Positions 37,980-49,995 of a DNA stretch of 64,000 bases are shown one piece after another. The notes under the pieces are model-generated. The model made no database searches, was not told the DNA's origin, and was given only the letters and a program-made list of their open reading frames with translations. How positions within the stretch are numbered: position 1 is the first letter of the stretch; every line of letters begins with the position of its first letter. A program made the translations under genes and the position numbers. The stretch covers positions 1,550,001 through 1,614,000 of the forward strand of contig NC_017506.1 of the NCBI RefSeq assembly GCF_000166295.1, given 5' to 3'. This stretch comes from Marinobacter adhaerens HP15 (GTDB lineage: Bacteria > Pseudomonadota > Gammaproteobacteria > Pseudomonadales > Oleiphilaceae).

Positions 37980-38415
37980 CGGATGGGTCTCCGTAATGCG
38001 GTTTTATTATTGTGGACCAAAGTCGTAGATCGAAGGTAAAGTAACTCCGTCAGCCAATCAAGCAGTTTTGGCGGCGGTGTAGCCCGTAAATGTAAATAAC
38101 TTTGAAATTTGCGTGACGAAGTTCCGGTTTTTTCTGAGCAGTGGCTTCCAGTTCACTGAAACATAACAATTCCGCTCCAATTTTCTTCGGTTGCCCCCGG
38201 TATTTCGGGGACTTTTGCAGCCCTCCCGAAAGAAACAAATTGACAAATGCGCCGTTTTTTTTCATCGTGTGCCCTCACGATTCAAACGACTGTATGAATT
38301 TTTGGATCGGATGATCGGGCAGTGACCGAAATCTCGCTGCACAAACAGCCGCGCCGGTAAATCAAAAGTACCGCCCGGTTGGAAGCAGTTCCAAACACAG
38401 ACTGGAGATCAGTTG
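37980..38415. other. Intergenic region between the secreted helical protein and fadB
   Basis: This 436-base stretch is more AT-rich than its surroundings. It holds the divergent promoters of both flanking genes, a PsrA-like site (38280-38299), and a weak -35-like TTGACA at 38240. A 71-codon minus-strand frame (38265 to 38050) has a GAGGG upstream but no recognisable product; I do not call it. Confidence 0.5.
38280..38299 (+). promoter_or_regulatory. PsrA/FadR-like operator upstream of fadBA
   Basis: ATTCAAACGACTGTATGAAT is an interrupted palindrome. Its core CAAAC-GACT-GTATG fits the Pseudomonas PsrA consensus C/G-AAAC-N2-4-GTTT-G/C with one mismatch. PsrA represses fadBA until long-chain fatty acids bind it. 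The site lies 116 bases before the fadB start. Confidence 0.5.
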
Positions 38416-40563
38416 ATGATTTACGAAGGTAAAGCCATCACGGTTAAAGAGATCGAAGGCGGGATCGCTCAGTTGAACTTCGACTTGCAGGGCGAGTCAG
38501 TAAACAAGTTCAACCGTCTTACTATTGAAGAGCTCCGCGCCGCGACTGACGCACTGAAAGCGCAGAAGAACCTGAAGGGTCTGGTAGTCACCAGCTCCAA
38601 GGACAGCTTCATTGTTGGTGCCGACATTACCGAATTCACCGAGCTTTTTGCAGGCTCGGAAGAGGATCTGGTAGCCAACAACCTCAAGGCTAACGAAGTC
38701 TTCAACGCTGTTGAAGATCTGCCGTTCCCCACCGTTACCGCGATCAACGGTATGGCGCTGGGTGGCGGTTTCGAAATGTGTCTTGCAACCGACTACCGCG
38801 TGATGGACAAGAAGGCCAAGGTTGGTCTTCCGGAAGTGAAGCTTGGCATCTTCCCGGGCTTTGGCGGTACCGTGCGTCTGTCCCGTCTGGTTGGCGTGGA
38901 CAATGCCGTCGAGTGGATCAGCGGTGGTACCGAGAACCGTGCTGATGTCGCTCTGAAAGTCGGCGCTGTCGATGCCGTGCTCGATTCCGACAAGCTGGTC
39001 GATGCTGCTGTTGCCATTATTAACCAGTGCAACGAAGGCAAGCTGGACCACGAAGCCCGTCGTGAAGAGAAGAAGGGCAAGATCAAGCTCAATGCCATGG
39101 AAAGCATGATGGCATTCGAGATTTCCAAGGCGTTTGTTGCTGGCAAGGCTGGCAAGAACTACCCGGCTCCTGTCGAGGCCATCAAGGTTATGCAGAAGCA
39201 TGCCGGCATGACCCGCGACAAGGCAATCGAAGTCGAAGCCAAAGGCTTCGCCAAGATGGCCAAGACCAATGTGGCGGCCTGCCTGGTTGGTCTGTTCCTG
39301 AACGATCAGGAATTGAAGAAGAAGGCCAAGGCCTGGGAAAAAGAAGCTAACGACGTGAACCTGGCTGCCGTTCTGGGTGCCGGTATCATGGGTGGTGGTG
39401 TTGCATTCCAGTCTGCCCTGAAAGGCACGCCGATCATCATGAAGGACATCAACCAGGACGGCATCGCCCTGGGTCTGAAAGAAGCCAAGAAGCTTCTGTC
39501 CAAGCGTGTTGAAAAAGGAAAGATGAAGCCGGATCAGATGGCCGACGTGCTCAACAGCATCACGCCGACCCTGAACTATGGCGACTTCAAGAATGTAGAC
39601 CTGGTGGTTGAAGCGGTTGTTGAAAACCCGAAGGTGAAAGATGCGGTTCTGCGTGAAACCGAAGATGCGGTTCGCGAGGACACCATCCTGACCTCCAACA
39701 CCTCGACGATTTCCATCGACCTGCTGGCCAAGAACCTGAAGCGTCCGGAAAACTTCTGCGGCATGCACTTCTTCAACCCGGTGCACATGATGCCGCTGGT
39801 TGAGGTAATCCGTGGCGAGAAGACCAGTGATCGCGCCATTGCAACCACGGTTGCCTACGCCAAGGCCATGGGCAAGACCCCGATCGTTGTAAACGATTGC
39901 CCGGGCTTCCTGGTCAACCGTGTTCTGTTCCCGTACTTCGGCGGCTTTATCGGCCTGGTACGTGACGGTGCTGACTTCCAGCACGTTGACAAGGTTATGG
40001 AAAAGTTCGGCTGGCCCATGGGTCCTGCGTACCTGCTGGACGTGGTCGGCATGGATACCGGCAAGCACGCTGGCGAAGTAATGGCAGACGGCTTCCCGGA
40101 TCGGATGAAGCACGAAGGTACAACCGCCATTGACGTAATGTTCGATAACAACCGTTACGGACAGAAGAACGACAAGGGCTTCTACAAGTATGAACTGGAC
40201 CGCAAGGGCAAGCAGAAGAAGGTTGTCGACGAAGAGACCTACAAGCTGCTCGAGCCTGTTGTTCAGGGTAAGAACGAGTTCAGCGAAGAAGACATCATCG
40301 CCCGTATGATGATTCCTCTTTGCCTGGAAACCGTTCGCTGCCTGGAAGATGGCATTGTCGAAGATCCGGCAGATGCTGATATGGGCCTGATTTTCGGTAT
40401 CGGCTTCCCGCCGTTCCGTGGTGGTGCCCTGCGCTATATCGACGATATGGGTGTAGACAAGTTCGTCGAACTGGCAGACAAGTTTGCAGACCTTGGTCCT
40501 CTTTATCACCCGACCGAGAAGCTGCGTGAAATGGCCAAGACTGGCAAAAAGTTCTTTGGCTAA
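38416..40563 (+). CDS. fadB: FadB, fatty-acid oxidation complex alpha subunit
   Basis: FadB carries the enoyl-CoA hydratase, 3-hydroxyacyl-CoA dehydrogenase and epimerase activities of beta-oxidation. The 715 residues have a crotonase domain ([27 protein letters not shown]) and an NAD-binding domain ([38 protein letters not shown]). The C-terminal HAD domains contain [17 protein letters not shown]. The ATG at 38416 gives the standard N-terminus [12 protein letters not shown] and has GGAG upstream; the TTG at 38413 would add one residue. fadA follows by 33 bases. Confidence 0.98.
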   Translation: MIYEGKAITVKEIEGGIAQLNFDLQGESVNKFNRLTIEELRAATDALKAQKNLKGLVVTSSKDSFIVGADITEFTELFAGSEEDLVANNLKANEVFNAVEDLPFPTVTAINGMALGGGFEMCLATDYRVMDKKAKVGLPEVKLGIFPGFGGTVRLSRLVGVDNAVEWISGGTENRADVALKVGAVDAVLDSDKLVDAAVAIINQCNEGKLDHEARREEKKGKIKLNAMESMMAFEISKAFVAGKAGKNYPAPVEAIKVMQKHAGMTRDKAIEVEAKGFAKMAKTNVAACLVGLFLNDQELKKKAKAWEKEANDVNLAAVLGAGIMGGGVAFQSALKGTPIIMKDINQDGIALGLKEAKKLLSKRVEKGKMKPDQMADVLNSITPTLNYGDFKNVDLVVEAVVENPKVKDAVLRETEDAVREDTILTSNTSTISIDLLAKNLKRPENFCGMHFFNPVHMMPLVEVIRGEKTSDRAIATTVAYAKAMGKTPIVVNDCPGFLVNRVLFPYFGGFIGLVRDGADFQHVDKVMEKFGWPMGPAYLLDVVGMDTGKHAGEVMADGFPDRMKHEGTTAIDVMFDNNRYGQKNDKGFYKYELDRKGKQKKVVDEETYKLLEPVVQGKNEFSEEDIIARMMIPLCLETVRCLEDGIVEDPADADMGLIFGIGFPPFRGGALRYIDDMGVDKFVELADKFADLGPLYHPTEKLREMAKTGKKFFG

Positions 40564-40569
40564 CCCTGA

Positions 40570-41772
<1,203 letters not shown>

Positions 41773-41803
41773 TCCAGTAACCGGATTGCATTTCGCGGTT
41801 TCA

Positions 41804-41832
41804 GAAGGCCCGGCAAATGCCGGGCCTTTCTG
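41804..41832 (+). terminator. Rho-independent terminator after fadA
   Basis: AAGGCCCGGC (41805-41814), loop AAAT and GCCGGGCCTT, followed by TCTGTTT. The ten-pair stem is very stable; the T-run is short. Confidence 0.85.
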
Positions 41833-41913
41833 TTTCAGCAGGCGGGACCAACAGGGTTCCCGAATGTGAAAAAAAGCAGGATTGAAACCAAAGAATGGGT
41901 TGTCTTGCTATTC

Positions 41914-41942
41914 TTGACCCTGTAAAACAGTGAGCCTATACA
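41914..41942 (+). promoter_or_regulatory. Sigma-70 promoter for topA
   Basis: TTGACC (41914-41919), a 17-base spacer and TATACA (41937-41942) form a good promoter about 100 bases before topA. Supercoiling-sensitive topA promoters are known in enterics; nothing here tests that. Confidence 0.7.
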
Positions 41943-42044
41943 AAATAGCGGCGTATTTGTGTTTTCTAGCCGACTGATTTTACAGCGAGTTTACGGTTTG
42001 CTGATTTATTGACCGATTTATCGCCAAGGATACAGAACTCCGAT

Positions 42045-44687
42045 ATGGGTAAAAGTCTCGTAATTGTCGAGTCACCAGCGAAAGCGAAGACCATCAACAA
42101 GTACCTGGGCTCTGACTTCATCGTCAAATCGAGCGTCGGGCACATTCGTGATCTTCCCGTCAGTGGCAGCGGATCCCAGTCCGATCCCAAAGAGCGTGCC
42201 AAGCAGGCTGCTATCACCCGGAAGATGAGCCCTGAAGAGAAGGCGGTTCATAAAAAGCGCAAGTCCCGCGAACAGCTGGTCGCCCGGATGGGTGTAGATC
42301 CGGACCAGGACTGGAGTGCCCGTTACGAGATCCTTCCCGGCAAAGAGAAGGTGGTCAGCGAACTCAAGCGTTTGGCCAAATCAGCAGATCATATCTATCT
42401 GGCAACGGATTTGGACCGCGAAGGGGAGGCCATCGCCTGGCACCTTCAGCAGACCATTGGTGGCGAACCAGAGAAGTACCGGCGCGTGGTGTTCAACGAA
42501 ATCACCAAGCGTGCGATTCAGGAAGCGTTCAAGGATCCAGGCACTCTCGACAATAACCGGGTTAACGCACAGCAGGCCCGTCGATTCCTCGACCGGGTTG
42601 TTGGCTATATGGTGTCGCCCCTGCTTTGGGCCAAGCTTGCCCGCGGCCTCTCCGCCGGCCGTGTTCAATCCGTTGCGGTGCGGCTGATAGTTGAGCGTGA
42701 ACGTGAAATCCGGAAGTTCGTTCCGGAGGAGTTCTGGCAGTTGCACGCCGATCTGGCGTCTGCCAAGGCCGATCAACCGGTCCGTTTCGAGGTGACTCGC
42801 CACGAGGACAAGCCCTATCGTCCGGTCAATGAGCAGCAGAGCAGTGACCACGTCAGCCGGCTGAAGGCGGGTACGTTCAAGGTTGCCAAGCGGGAAGACA
42901 AGCCGACCCGTTCGCGGCCGTCCGCGCCGTTTATTACGTCTACGCTGCAGCAGGCTGCCAGTAACCGGATGGGGTTCAGCGTCAAGAAGACGATGATGTT
43001 GGCCCAGCGTCTTTATGAGGCCGGTTTCATTACCTACATGCGGACGGACTCAACCAATCTGAGTCAGGATGCGATCAACAGTTGCCGTGCGTATATCGAA
43101 AAGCAGTTCGGCGACAAATACCGGCCCGAAAAGCCCCGTGTCTACGGCAGCAAAGAGGGCGCCCAGGAGGCGCACGAGGCCATTCGCCCAACCGAAGTCA
43201 GCCGTCGTCCGGCGGATATCAGTGGCCTTGAGAAGGATGCCGAGAAGCTCTACGACCTCATATGGCGTCAGTTTATTGCCTGTCAGATGTCCGACGCCGA
43301 ATTCCTGAGTACGTCCATCGTGGTGGCCAATGGCGACTATGAACTCCGTACCCGGGGCCGGATCATCAAGTTCGACGGCTTCCTGAAGGCAGCACCCCAG
43401 GCCGCCAAGAAAGACGAAGACATTGCTCTGCCTGACATTAAGGTGGATGAAGTGCTGGATCTCAAGAAACTGGATCCTACGCAGCACTTTACCAAGCCGG
43501 CGCCCAGGTACACCGAGGCCAGCTTGGTCAAGGAGCTCGAAAAGCAGGGCATTGGCCGTCCGTCGACCTACGCATCGATTATTTCCACGATTCAGGATCG
43601 CGGCTATGTGAGGCTGCAGAACCGTCGGTTCTACGCCGAGAAGATGGGTGAGATCGTTACCGAGCGCCTGTCGGAATCTTTTCCGAACCTGATGGACTTC
43701 GATTTCACCGCGAGGATGGAAGATGAGCTCGACGAGATTGCCGAGGGCGATGTCGAGTGGAAGAAAGTCCTGAATGACTTTTACGGTCGGTTCCGGCAGC
43801 AGCTGGAAAAAGCCGAGAGTGGTGAAGACGGCGGCATGAGGGCCAACACGCCGACTGAAACGGACATTCCATGCCCGAGCTGTGGCCGGAACATGCAGAT
43901 CCGGGTGGCCAGCACTGGTGTTTTCCTGGGTTGCTCTGGCTATTCCTTGCCACCGAAAGAGCGTTGCAAGACTACCATTAACCTCGTATCCGGTGATGAG
44001 GTTGTCAGCGCCGACGATGACGTAGAGGGTGAGGGCGAAACCCGTCTGCTGCGCAAGAAACGTCGCTGCCCCAAGTGTGGCACCGCCATGGACAGCTACC
44101 TGGTGGACGAAACCCGCAAGCTGCATGTTTGCGGTAACAATCCGGATTGCTCTGGCTACGAGGTGGAAAAGGGCACCTTCCGCATCAAGGGCTACGATGG
44201 GCCGACTCTTGAGTGCGATAAGTGTGGCTCCGAGATGCAGCTTAAAACCGGGCGTTTTGGCAAGTATTTCGGATGCACCAATGCCGAGTGCAAGAATACC
44301 CGCAAGTTGCTGAAAAATGGCGAGCCCGCTCCGCCCAAAATGGACCCGGTGCCAATGCCCGAGCTCCAATGTCAGAAAGTCGATGATACTTACGTTCTCA
44401 GGGATGGTGCGTCCGGTTTGTTCCTGGCTGCCAGCAAATTCCCGAAAAACCGGGAAACGCGGCCACCGCTGGTGATGGAGATTAAACCGCACCGCAAGGA
44501 GATTGATCCGAAGTACGATTACCTGATGGATGCGCCCGAGCGTGACCCCGAGGGTAATCCGACGGTGATTCGCTACAGCCGTAAGAGCAAGGAGCAGTAC
44601 GTCATGTCGGAAAAGGATGGCAAGGCGACGGGCTGGTCTGCGTGGTATGTGAACGGTAAGTGGCAACCACAGGACAAGAAAAAGTAA
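42045..44687 (+). CDS. topA: TopA, DNA topoisomerase I (omega protein)
   Basis: TopA relaxes negative supercoils by single-strand passage. The 880 residues begin [20 protein letters not shown] (Toprim), with [16 protein letters not shown], the active-site Tyr in [16 protein letters not shown], and [21 protein letters not shown]-terminal zinc ribbons follow ([42 protein letters not shown]). The ATG at 42045 is set by homology; AAGGA is 14 bases upstream, longer than ideal. The frame is open back to a TTG at 42009. Confidence 0.97.
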   Translation: MGKSLVIVESPAKAKTINKYLGSDFIVKSSVGHIRDLPVSGSGSQSDPKERAKQAAITRKMSPEEKAVHKKRKSREQLVARMGVDPDQDWSARYEILPGKEKVVSELKRLAKSADHIYLATDLDREGEAIAWHLQQTIGGEPEKYRRVVFNEITKRAIQEAFKDPGTLDNNRVNAQQARRFLDRVVGYMVSPLLWAKLARGLSAGRVQSVAVRLIVEREREIRKFVPEEFWQLHADLASAKADQPVRFEVTRHEDKPYRPVNEQQSSDHVSRLKAGTFKVAKREDKPTRSRPSAPFITSTLQQAASNRMGFSVKKTMMLAQRLYEAGFITYMRTDSTNLSQDAINSCRAYIEKQFGDKYRPEKPRVYGSKEGAQEAHEAIRPTEVSRRPADISGLEKDAEKLYDLIWRQFIACQMSDAEFLSTSIVVANGDYELRTRGRIIKFDGFLKAAPQAAKKDEDIALPDIKVDEVLDLKKLDPTQHFTKPAPRYTEASLVKELEKQGIGRPSTYASIISTIQDRGYVRLQNRRFYAEKMGEIVTERLSESFPNLMDFDFTARMEDELDEIAEGDVEWKKVLNDFYGRFRQQLEKAESGEDGGMRANTPTETDIPCPSCGRNMQIRVASTGVFLGCSGYSLPPKERCKTTINLVSGDEVVSADDDVEGEGETRLLRKKRRCPKCGTAMDSYLVDETRKLHVCGNNPDCSGYEVEKGTFRIKGYDGPTLECDKCGSEMQLKTGRFGKYFGCTNAECKNTRKLLKNGEPAPPKMDPVPMPELQCQKVDDTYVLRDGASGLFLAASKFPKNRETRPPLVMEIKPHRKEIDPKYDYLMDAPERDPEGNPTVIRYSRKSKEQYVMSEKDGKATGWSAWYVNGKWQPQDKKK

Positions 44688-44701
44688 CGTCTGCTGGTTT
44701 T

Positions 44702-44736
44702 CGGGGTCGTGGGCTGATTGCCGTCAAACGACCCCG
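44702..44736. terminator. Hairpin between convergent topA and oxidoreductase gene
   Basis: GGGGTCGT (44703-44710) pairs with ACGACCCC (44728-44735) around a 17-base loop. There is no T-run on either side, so its terminator role is uncertain. Confidence 0.35.
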
Positions 44737-44747
44737 GATTCAATACC

Positions 44748-45620
44748 TTAGCGGAATTTCCTCAGTCTCTGTATGAGAGATGAGGTATCCCACCGTTTAC
44801 CGCCCATCGACTGAACATCCGCATAGAATTGATCGACCAGTGCGGTCACCGGCAGAGACGCATTCACTTTTCTCGCCTCCTCAAGGCAAATCCCGAGGTC
44901 CTTGCGCATCCAGTCAACGGCGAAGCCGTGTTCGAACTCTCCTGCAATCATGGTTCCCGAGCGGTTTTCCATTTGCCAGGATTGGGCTGCGCCTTTTGAA
45001 ATCACGTCCACCACTTTCGCCACATCCAGTTCAGCCTGCTCGGCAAAGTGCAGGGCCTCTGAAAGCCCCTGGACGAGACCGGCAATCGCGATCTGGTTCA
45101 CCATCTTGGTTTTCTGGCCACTGCCAGCTGGGCCCATTCGATTGAGTGCCCGCGCATAGTGCTCCATAACCGGCTCGGCTTTCGCATAGTCCTGTTCCGA
45201 GCCGCCGCACATGATGGTCAGTTTGCCGTTTTCAGCGCCTTGCTGGCCGCCGGATACAGGCGCGTCCACAAATCCCATGTTGTTTTTGCTGGCAGCTTCA
45301 GCGAGATACTCGGCAATGCCGGCAGAAGCCGTAGTGTGATCGACCAGCACAGCGCCTTCAGAGGCGTTGGCGAGAATGCCTTCATCACCCTCGTAAACGG
45401 CCATAAGGTCGGTATCGGCCCCAACACAGGTCAAAACAATATCCGCGCCCCTCACGGTCTCAGCAATGGTGGTGCAGCTGGTTCCCGAGTATTCGCTTGC
45501 CCACTGCTCGGCTTTGGCATTGGTCCGGTTCCAGACCCTGACGTCGAGCCCCGCCTTTGCCAGGTGGCCGGCCATCGGGTAACCCATGACGCCCAGGCCA
45601 ATAAATGCTGCTGTAGTCAT
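44748..45620 (-). CDS. Beta-hydroxyacid dehydrogenase family oxidoreductase (3-hydroxyisobutyrate / tartronate semialdehyde reductase type)
   Basis: The 290 residues have the N-terminal NAD(P) motif AAFIGLGVMGYPMAGHLAKA, the substrate loop FVDAPVSGGQQGAENGKLT and the catalytic Lys in GQKTKMVNQIAIAGLVQG, then the all-helical C-terminal half. These are family hallmarks, but 3-hydroxyisobutyrate dehydrogenase, GarR/GlxR and GLYR-type members are too alike to separate by eye. No valine or glyoxylate genes flank it, so the substrate is open. It runs opposite to topA. Confidence 0.9.
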   Translation of the reverse strand: MTTAAFIGLGVMGYPMAGHLAKAGLDVRVWNRTNAKAEQWASEYSGTSCTTIAETVRGADIVLTCVGADTDLMAVYEGDEGILANASEGAVLVDHTTASAGIAEYLAEAASKNNMGFVDAPVSGGQQGAENGKLTIMCGGSEQDYAKAEPVMEHYARALNRMGPAGSGQKTKMVNQIAIAGLVQGLSEALHFAEQAELDVAKVVDVISKGAAQSWQMENRSGTMIAGEFEHGFAVDWMRKDLGICLEEARKVNASLPVTALVDQFYADVQSMGGKRWDTSSLIQRLRKFR

Positions 45621-45683
45621 CGCTTTCTCCTCTTATGTTTTTATCGGGTTAACTTAGCACATTAGGGCAGGGCAGCACGCAAT

Positions 45684-45713
45684 AAAAAAGGCCGCTGAAT
45701 CAGCGGCCTTTAC
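45684..45713. terminator. Terminator between gltA and the oxidoreductase gene
   Basis: AAAGGCCGCTG-AAT-CAGCGGCCTTT is a perfect 11-bp stem with a 3-base loop and an A-run on the plus-strand side, which is a T-run on the minus strand. It therefore terminates gltA transcription. Confidence 0.93.
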
Positions 45714-45736
45714 GTGCTTTACCCGGTAAGTCAGAC

Positions 45737-47011
45737 TTATTTGGCCGGATAATCCCGGGAATCCGAGCCGGTGTAGAGCTGACGCGGACGGCCGATGCGA
45801 TAGTCGCCGCTTACCATTTCGTTCCAGTGCGAGAACCAGCCAATGGTACGCGACAGAGCGAAGATAACGGTGAACATCGAAGTCGGGATTCCGATTGCCT
45901 TGAGGATCAGGCCGGAATAGAAATCCACGTTGGGGTAGAGCTTGCGCTTGACGAAGTATTCGTCTTCCAACGCGATCTTCTCGAGACGCTGGGCGATCTT
46001 CAGCAGCGGGTCGTTTTCCAGGCCCAGCTCGGTCAGCACTTCGTGGGCAGTTTCAGCCATTACTTTGGCGCGCGGGTCGAAGTTCTTGTATACCCGGTGG
46101 CCGAAGCCCATCAGGCGGAACGGATCGTCTTTGTCCTTGGCCTTGGCAATGAATTTCTCGATGTTGGATTCGTCGCCGATCTCGGCCAGCATGTCCAGAA
46201 CCGCTTCGTTGGCGCCGCCGTGGGCAGGTCCCCACAGAGCCGCGATGCCGGAGGCAATGCAGGCGTAGGGGTTGGCGCCGGTAGAGCCGGCGAGGCGCAC
46301 CGTAGACGTTGAGGCGTTCTGTTCATGATCCGCGTGCAGGATGAAAATCTTGTCCATGGCCTTGGCCAGGATCGGGTTCGGCTTGTACTCCTCGCAAGGA
46401 ACGCCAAACATCATCTGCAGGAAGTTCTCGGAGTACGAGAGGTCATTGCGCGGATAAATGAAAGGTTGACCAATGGCGTACTTGTAACACCAGGCGGCAA
46501 TGGTCGGCATCTTTGCAATCAGGCGATGCGCGGTAATTTCCCGCTGCTCCTGGCTGGCAACGTCCATCTCACCGTGGTAGAAGGCGGACAGAGCGCCGAC
46601 CACACCACACATGATCGCCATCGGGTGTGCATCACGACGGAAACCCTGGAAGAAGTTCCGCATCTGGTCGTGGAGCATGGTGTGGTTTTTGATGGTGTCG
46701 TGGAACTTCTGGTTTTCCTCGGCACTCGGGAGTTCGCCGTGAAGGAGGAGGTAGCAGACTTCAAGGTAGTCAGAATGTTCGGCCAGTTGCTCAATCGGGT
46801 AGCCGCGGTGCAGGAGAACGCCGTTTGCTCCGTCGATGTAGGTAATGGCCGATTCGCAGGCTGCTGTGGATACGAATCCGGGATCGTATGTGAAAACGCC
46901 TTCCTGGACTAGGCCTCGTACGTCGATAACGTCAGGGCCGACGGTGCCTGAATAAACCGGTAGCTCAATGGACTTGTCCCCCACCGAGAGCGTGGCTTTC
47001 CTGTCGGTCAT
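45737..47011 (-). CDS. gltA: GltA, citrate synthase (type II, hexameric form)
   Basis: GltA condenses acetyl-CoA with oxaloacetate. The 424 residues start [20 protein letters not shown] and include [18 protein letters not shown], the catalytic His region [21 protein letters not shown], and [17 protein letters not shown]. Length and N-terminal domain mark the NADH-sensitive gram-negative type. The gene is divergent from sdhC across a 478-base region and has its own terminator. Confidence 0.97.
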   Translation of the reverse strand: MTDRKATLSVGDKSIELPVYSGTVGPDVIDVRGLVQEGVFTYDPGFVSTAACESAITYIDGANGVLLHRGYPIEQLAEHSDYLEVCYLLLHGELPSAEENQKFHDTIKNHTMLHDQMRNFFQGFRRDAHPMAIMCGVVGALSAFYHGEMDVASQEQREITAHRLIAKMPTIAAWCYKYAIGQPFIYPRNDLSYSENFLQMMFGVPCEEYKPNPILAKAMDKIFILHADHEQNASTSTVRLAGSTGANPYACIASGIAALWGPAHGGANEAVLDMLAEIGDESNIEKFIAKAKDKDDPFRLMGFGHRVYKNFDPRAKVMAETAHEVLTELGLENDPLLKIAQRLEKIALEDEYFVKRKLYPNVDFYSGLILKAIGIPTSMFTVIFALSRTIGWFSHWNEMVSGDYRIGRPRQLYTGSDSRDYPAK

Positions 47012-47098
47012 GGTGCTCTCCTATTTATCAGCTTTGACAGCTTTATCTACAGTTATAGATGCGCTAGAAGGCGCGTATTATCGCAAAACTGGCGGCAA

Positions 47099-47126
47099 AA
47101 TATAGGGCGTTGGCTTTTTTTGTCAA
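47099..47126 (-). promoter_or_regulatory. Sigma-70 promoter for gltA
   Basis: On the minus strand TTGACA (plus-strand 47121-47126), a 16-base spacer and TATATT (47099-47104) lie about 90 bases ahead of the gltA start. A run of As follows the -35. Confidence 0.65.
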
Positions 47127-47489
47127 TGGAAGAGTCGGGAAAACCCATAATTTGACATTGGCTGTAAATCAGGGATATCCCGAATGACAACGGATTCGGG
47201 CAGGAAAAGGATTTGTCAATCCTCCTTATAGCTGGCTTAACCCCCTGAAATACGCGGCCTGAGCGACGTTGCACGTTTGTAATTGGTTAGGGTACTCCTT
47301 ATAATCCCTAGCCCGGAATCGGGGATAAACCTTTTATGGCAGCTTTCTAGACAGGCGGTTGTGGAAAAGGTTTCTTCTCTTCCAAGCCAATCGTATGCCG
47401 GTTTCGTAGCGGCATGCCGATCCTTACATACCAACCATCCGCACCCGGTTTTCCGGTCCCGCGGAACTAAGAGAGAGTGTGAGAGCGCT
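47127..47489 (+). promoter_or_regulatory. sdhC promoter and long leader in the gltA-sdhC divergent region
   Basis: TTGTAA (47277-47282), a 17-base spacer and a perfect TATAAT (47300-47305) would start transcription near 47312, leaving a leader of about 178 bases before sdhC. Within it AAACCTTTT (47327-47335) and AAAAGGTTT (47365-47373) form a perfect 9-bp inverted repeat enclosing a four-codon ATG...TAG frame at 47336. The part from 47127 to 47276 shows no gene and no clear operator. Confidence 0.55.
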
Positions 47490-47867
47490 GTGAATAGCAA
47501 ACGACCAGTAAATCTCGATCTCGGCAAGTTTCATTTTCCGCTGCCAGCCATTACGTCCATATTGCACCGCATCAGCGGCATCATCCTGTTTGTTGCTGTT
47601 GCGTTCATGCTTTACGGGCTCCAGCTTTCCCTGTCCGGGGAAGAGGGCTTCAGTCGCGTAAGTGAACTGCTGGACAGCTTCCTTGCCAAGCTGATTACCT
47701 GGGGCATCTTGTCTGCTCTGTTGTACCACCTGGTTGCAGGCATCAAGCACCTGTTCATGGACATGGGCATTGGTGAAGAGCTGGAAAGCGGCCGCCTGGC
47801 ATCAAAGATCACGGTTGCGGTTTCCGTCATTCTCATCCTTTTGGCAGGAGTTTGGGTATGGGCATGA
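47490..47867 (+). CDS. sdhC: SdhC, succinate dehydrogenase cytochrome b556 subunit
   Basis: SdhC is the larger membrane anchor of complex II. The 125 residues begin at GTG 47490 (MNSKRPVNLDLGKFHFPLPA), contain SILHRISGIILFVAVAFMLY with the conserved quinone-site Ser/Arg, and ALLYHLVAGIKHLFMDMG with the heme-ligand His; three spans are visible. A longer frame from 47283 runs back through the promoter and is rejected. It overlaps sdhD by 10 bases. Confidence 0.95.
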   Translation: MNSKRPVNLDLGKFHFPLPAITSILHRISGIILFVAVAFMLYGLQLSLSGEEGFSRVSELLDSFLAKLITWGILSALLYHLVAGIKHLFMDMGIGEELESGRLASKITVAVSVILILLAGVWVWA

Positions 47868-48205
47868 ACAGTGTCACGAATATCGGTCGTAACGGAATTC
47901 AGGATTGGATCATCCAGCGCGTTTCGGCCTACGTATTAGCCCTGTACACGCTGTTTTTACTCGGCTTTTTCATCTCCACCGACGTCGACTACCAAACCTG
48001 GTCTGCTCTGTTCGATCAGGCATGGGTGAAGATATTCACGCTTCTGGCTTTGTTGTCGATTGCGGGGCATGCATGGGTCGGGTTGTGGACAGTTACAACG
48101 GATTACATGAAATCCGCTGGACAACGGTTGCTGGCCCAGGCAGTGGTTATCCTCGGTGTTTTTGTGTACGTCGTCTGGGGTATTCAAATTATTTGGGGGC
48201 TTTAA
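47858..48205 (+). CDS. sdhD: SdhD, succinate dehydrogenase membrane anchor
   Basis: The 115 residues have three spans and the family start MNSVTNIGRNGIQDWIIQRV, with the second-heme-ligand region LSIAGHAWVGLWTVTTDYM. The ATG at 47858 has GGCAGGAG 7 bases upstream; an ATG at 47864 (the better homologue match) is also possible. The gene overlaps sdhC and is followed 3 bases later by sdhA. Confidence 0.93.
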   Translation: MGMNSVTNIGRNGIQDWIIQRVSAYVLALYTLFLLGFFISTDVDYQTWSALFDQAWVKIFTLLALLSIAGHAWVGLWTVTTDYMKSAGQRLLAQAVVILGVFVYVVWGIQIIWGL

Positions 48206-48208
48206 TCG

Positions 48209-49981
48209 ATGGCTAATATCAAGACCATGTCCTTTGACGCAATTGTTATCGGTGGCGGCGGCTCCGGCATGCGTGCCGCGCTTCAGCTGACCGAATCCGG
48301 CGTCAATACCGCGTGTATCACCAAGGTTTTCCCCACGCGGTCTCATACGGTCTCTGCGCAGGGCGGTATTACCTGTGCTATTGCCAGTGCTGATCCGAAC
48401 GACGACTGGCGCTGGCACATGTATGACACGGTAAAAGGCTCGGACTACATTGCCGACCAGGATGCCGTCGAGTACATGTGTTCTGTAGGCCCTCAGGCGG
48501 TGTTCGAGCTTGAGCACATGGGTCTTCCTTTCTCCCGTACCGAGCAGGGTCGTATCTATCAGCGTCCTTTCGGTGGCCAGTCCAAGGGCCCGGATAACCC
48601 GACTCAGGCAGCTCGTACCTGTGCAGCTGCCGACCGTACCGGTCACGCGCTTCTGCATACCCTGTATCAGGCCAACATCAAGGGTGGCACAACGTTCCTG
48701 AACGAGTGGTACGCGGTTGATCTCGTCAAGAACAGCAAGGACGAAGTCGTTGGTGTGGTCGCCATCGAAGTCGAGACCGGCGAAGTTGCTTACATCAAGT
48801 CCAAGGCAACCGTTCTGGCTACCGGTGGCGCGGGTCGTATCTACGCCTCCACAACAAACGCCCTGATCAATACGGGCGATGGTATCGGCATGGCGCTGCG
48901 CGCCGGTTTCCCGATGCAGGACATGGAGATGTGGCAGTTCCATCCGACCGGCATCTACGGTGCTGGCACGCTGGTAACCGAAGGTTGCCGGGGCGAGGGT
49001 GGTTATCTGATCAACGCCGAGGGCGAGCGTTTCATGGAGCGCTATGCGCCGAACGCGAAAGACCTGGCAGGCCGGGACGTTGTTGCCCGCGCCATGGTTA
49101 TCGAGATCCTGGAAGGTCGTGGCTGTGGTCCCGACAAGGATCACGTGCTGCTGAAGCTTGATCATCTGGGCGAAGAAACCCTGAACCTGCGTTTGCCGGG
49201 CATCTGTGAGCTGTCCCGCACCTTTGCACACGTTGATCCGGTGAAAGAGCCGATCCCGGTTGTTCCGACCTGTCACTACATGATGGGCGGTATTCCGACC
49301 AACGTTGGTGGCCAGGCGCTGACCCAGGACGAAAATGGCAAGGACAAGCCGATCCCCGGGCTGTTCGCCTGTGGTGAAGCAGCCTGTGTATCGGTACACG
49401 GTGCCAACCGTCTGGGTGGTAACTCTCTGCTGGATCTGGTGGTCTTCGGTCGCGCAGCGGGTCTGCACATCGAGGAGCAGCTTCGTGGCGGCTTTGAAGT
49501 GGACGGTGCCAGCGAAGACGACATCAAACGCGCGATGGCGCGGCTTGACCGCCTGAACAACGCCTCCGAAGGCGAGAGTGTTGCGGAAGTTCGGAAAGAT
49601 CTCCAGAACTGTATGCAGCTGTACTTCGGTGTATTCCGTGACGGCAAGAGCATGGAAGAGGGTCTCAAGAAGCTGGAAGCCATTGGTGAGCGCGTTCGCA
49701 ACACCAAGCTGGCTGATACCAGCAACGCCTTTAACACTGCTCGTATCGAGGCGCTCGAACTGGACAACCTTTATGAGGTTGCCCTGTCCACAGCGATTTC
49801 CGCGTTCGAGCGTAAGGAAAGCCGTGGTGCCCACGCCAGGAACGATTTCACTGAGCGTGATGACGAGAACTGGCTCAAGCACTCCATGTACTTCCCGCTG
49901 GAAAAGCGTGTGGGCAAGCGTGATGTGAACTTTGCACCGAAGACGGTGGACAAGTTCGAGCCGAAGGTCCGGACTTACTAA
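48209..49981 (+). CDS. sdhA: SdhA, succinate dehydrogenase flavoprotein subunit
   Basis: SdhA oxidises succinate using covalent FAD. The 590 residues show the dinucleotide fold [20 protein letters not shown], the FAD-attachment His in [14 protein letters not shown], substrate residues in [20 protein letters not shown], and [18 protein letters not shown] near the active site. The length matches proteobacterial SdhA. Confidence 0.98.
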   Translation: MANIKTMSFDAIVIGGGGSGMRAALQLTESGVNTACITKVFPTRSHTVSAQGGITCAIASADPNDDWRWHMYDTVKGSDYIADQDAVEYMCSVGPQAVFELEHMGLPFSRTEQGRIYQRPFGGQSKGPDNPTQAARTCAAADRTGHALLHTLYQANIKGGTTFLNEWYAVDLVKNSKDEVVGVVAIEVETGEVAYIKSKATVLATGGAGRIYASTTNALINTGDGIGMALRAGFPMQDMEMWQFHPTGIYGAGTLVTEGCRGEGGYLINAEGERFMERYAPNAKDLAGRDVVARAMVIEILEGRGCGPDKDHVLLKLDHLGEETLNLRLPGICELSRTFAHVDPVKEPIPVVPTCHYMMGGIPTNVGGQALTQDENGKDKPIPGLFACGEAACVSVHGANRLGGNSLLDLVVFGRAAGLHIEEQLRGGFEVDGASEDDIKRAMARLDRLNNASEGESVAEVRKDLQNCMQLYFGVFRDGKSMEEGLKKLEAIGERVRNTKLADTSNAFNTARIEALELDNLYEVALSTAISAFERKESRGAHARNDFTERDDENWLKHSMYFPLEKRVGKRDVNFAPKTVDKFEPKVRTY

Positions 49982-49995
49982 GGGGGATTCCGAAA

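Noticed and set aside
38050..38265. 71-codon minus-strand frame in the gap before fadB
   Set aside because: A GAGGG lies upstream and the region is AT-rich, but the product matches nothing and shows no domain; not enough to call a gene.
43050..44666. 538-codon minus-strand frame opposite topA
   Set aside because: The plus strand carries an unambiguous topoisomerase I; the antisense frame is a by-product of GC-rich codon use.
47283..47489. N-terminal extension of the sdhC frame back to 47283
   Set aside because: It would pass through the predicted promoter and leader; the GTG at 47490 gives the standard SdhC start.
47957..49882. 641-codon minus-strand frame opposite sdhD and sdhA
   Set aside because: It mirrors conserved coding sequence and has no ribosome site or recognisable domain.
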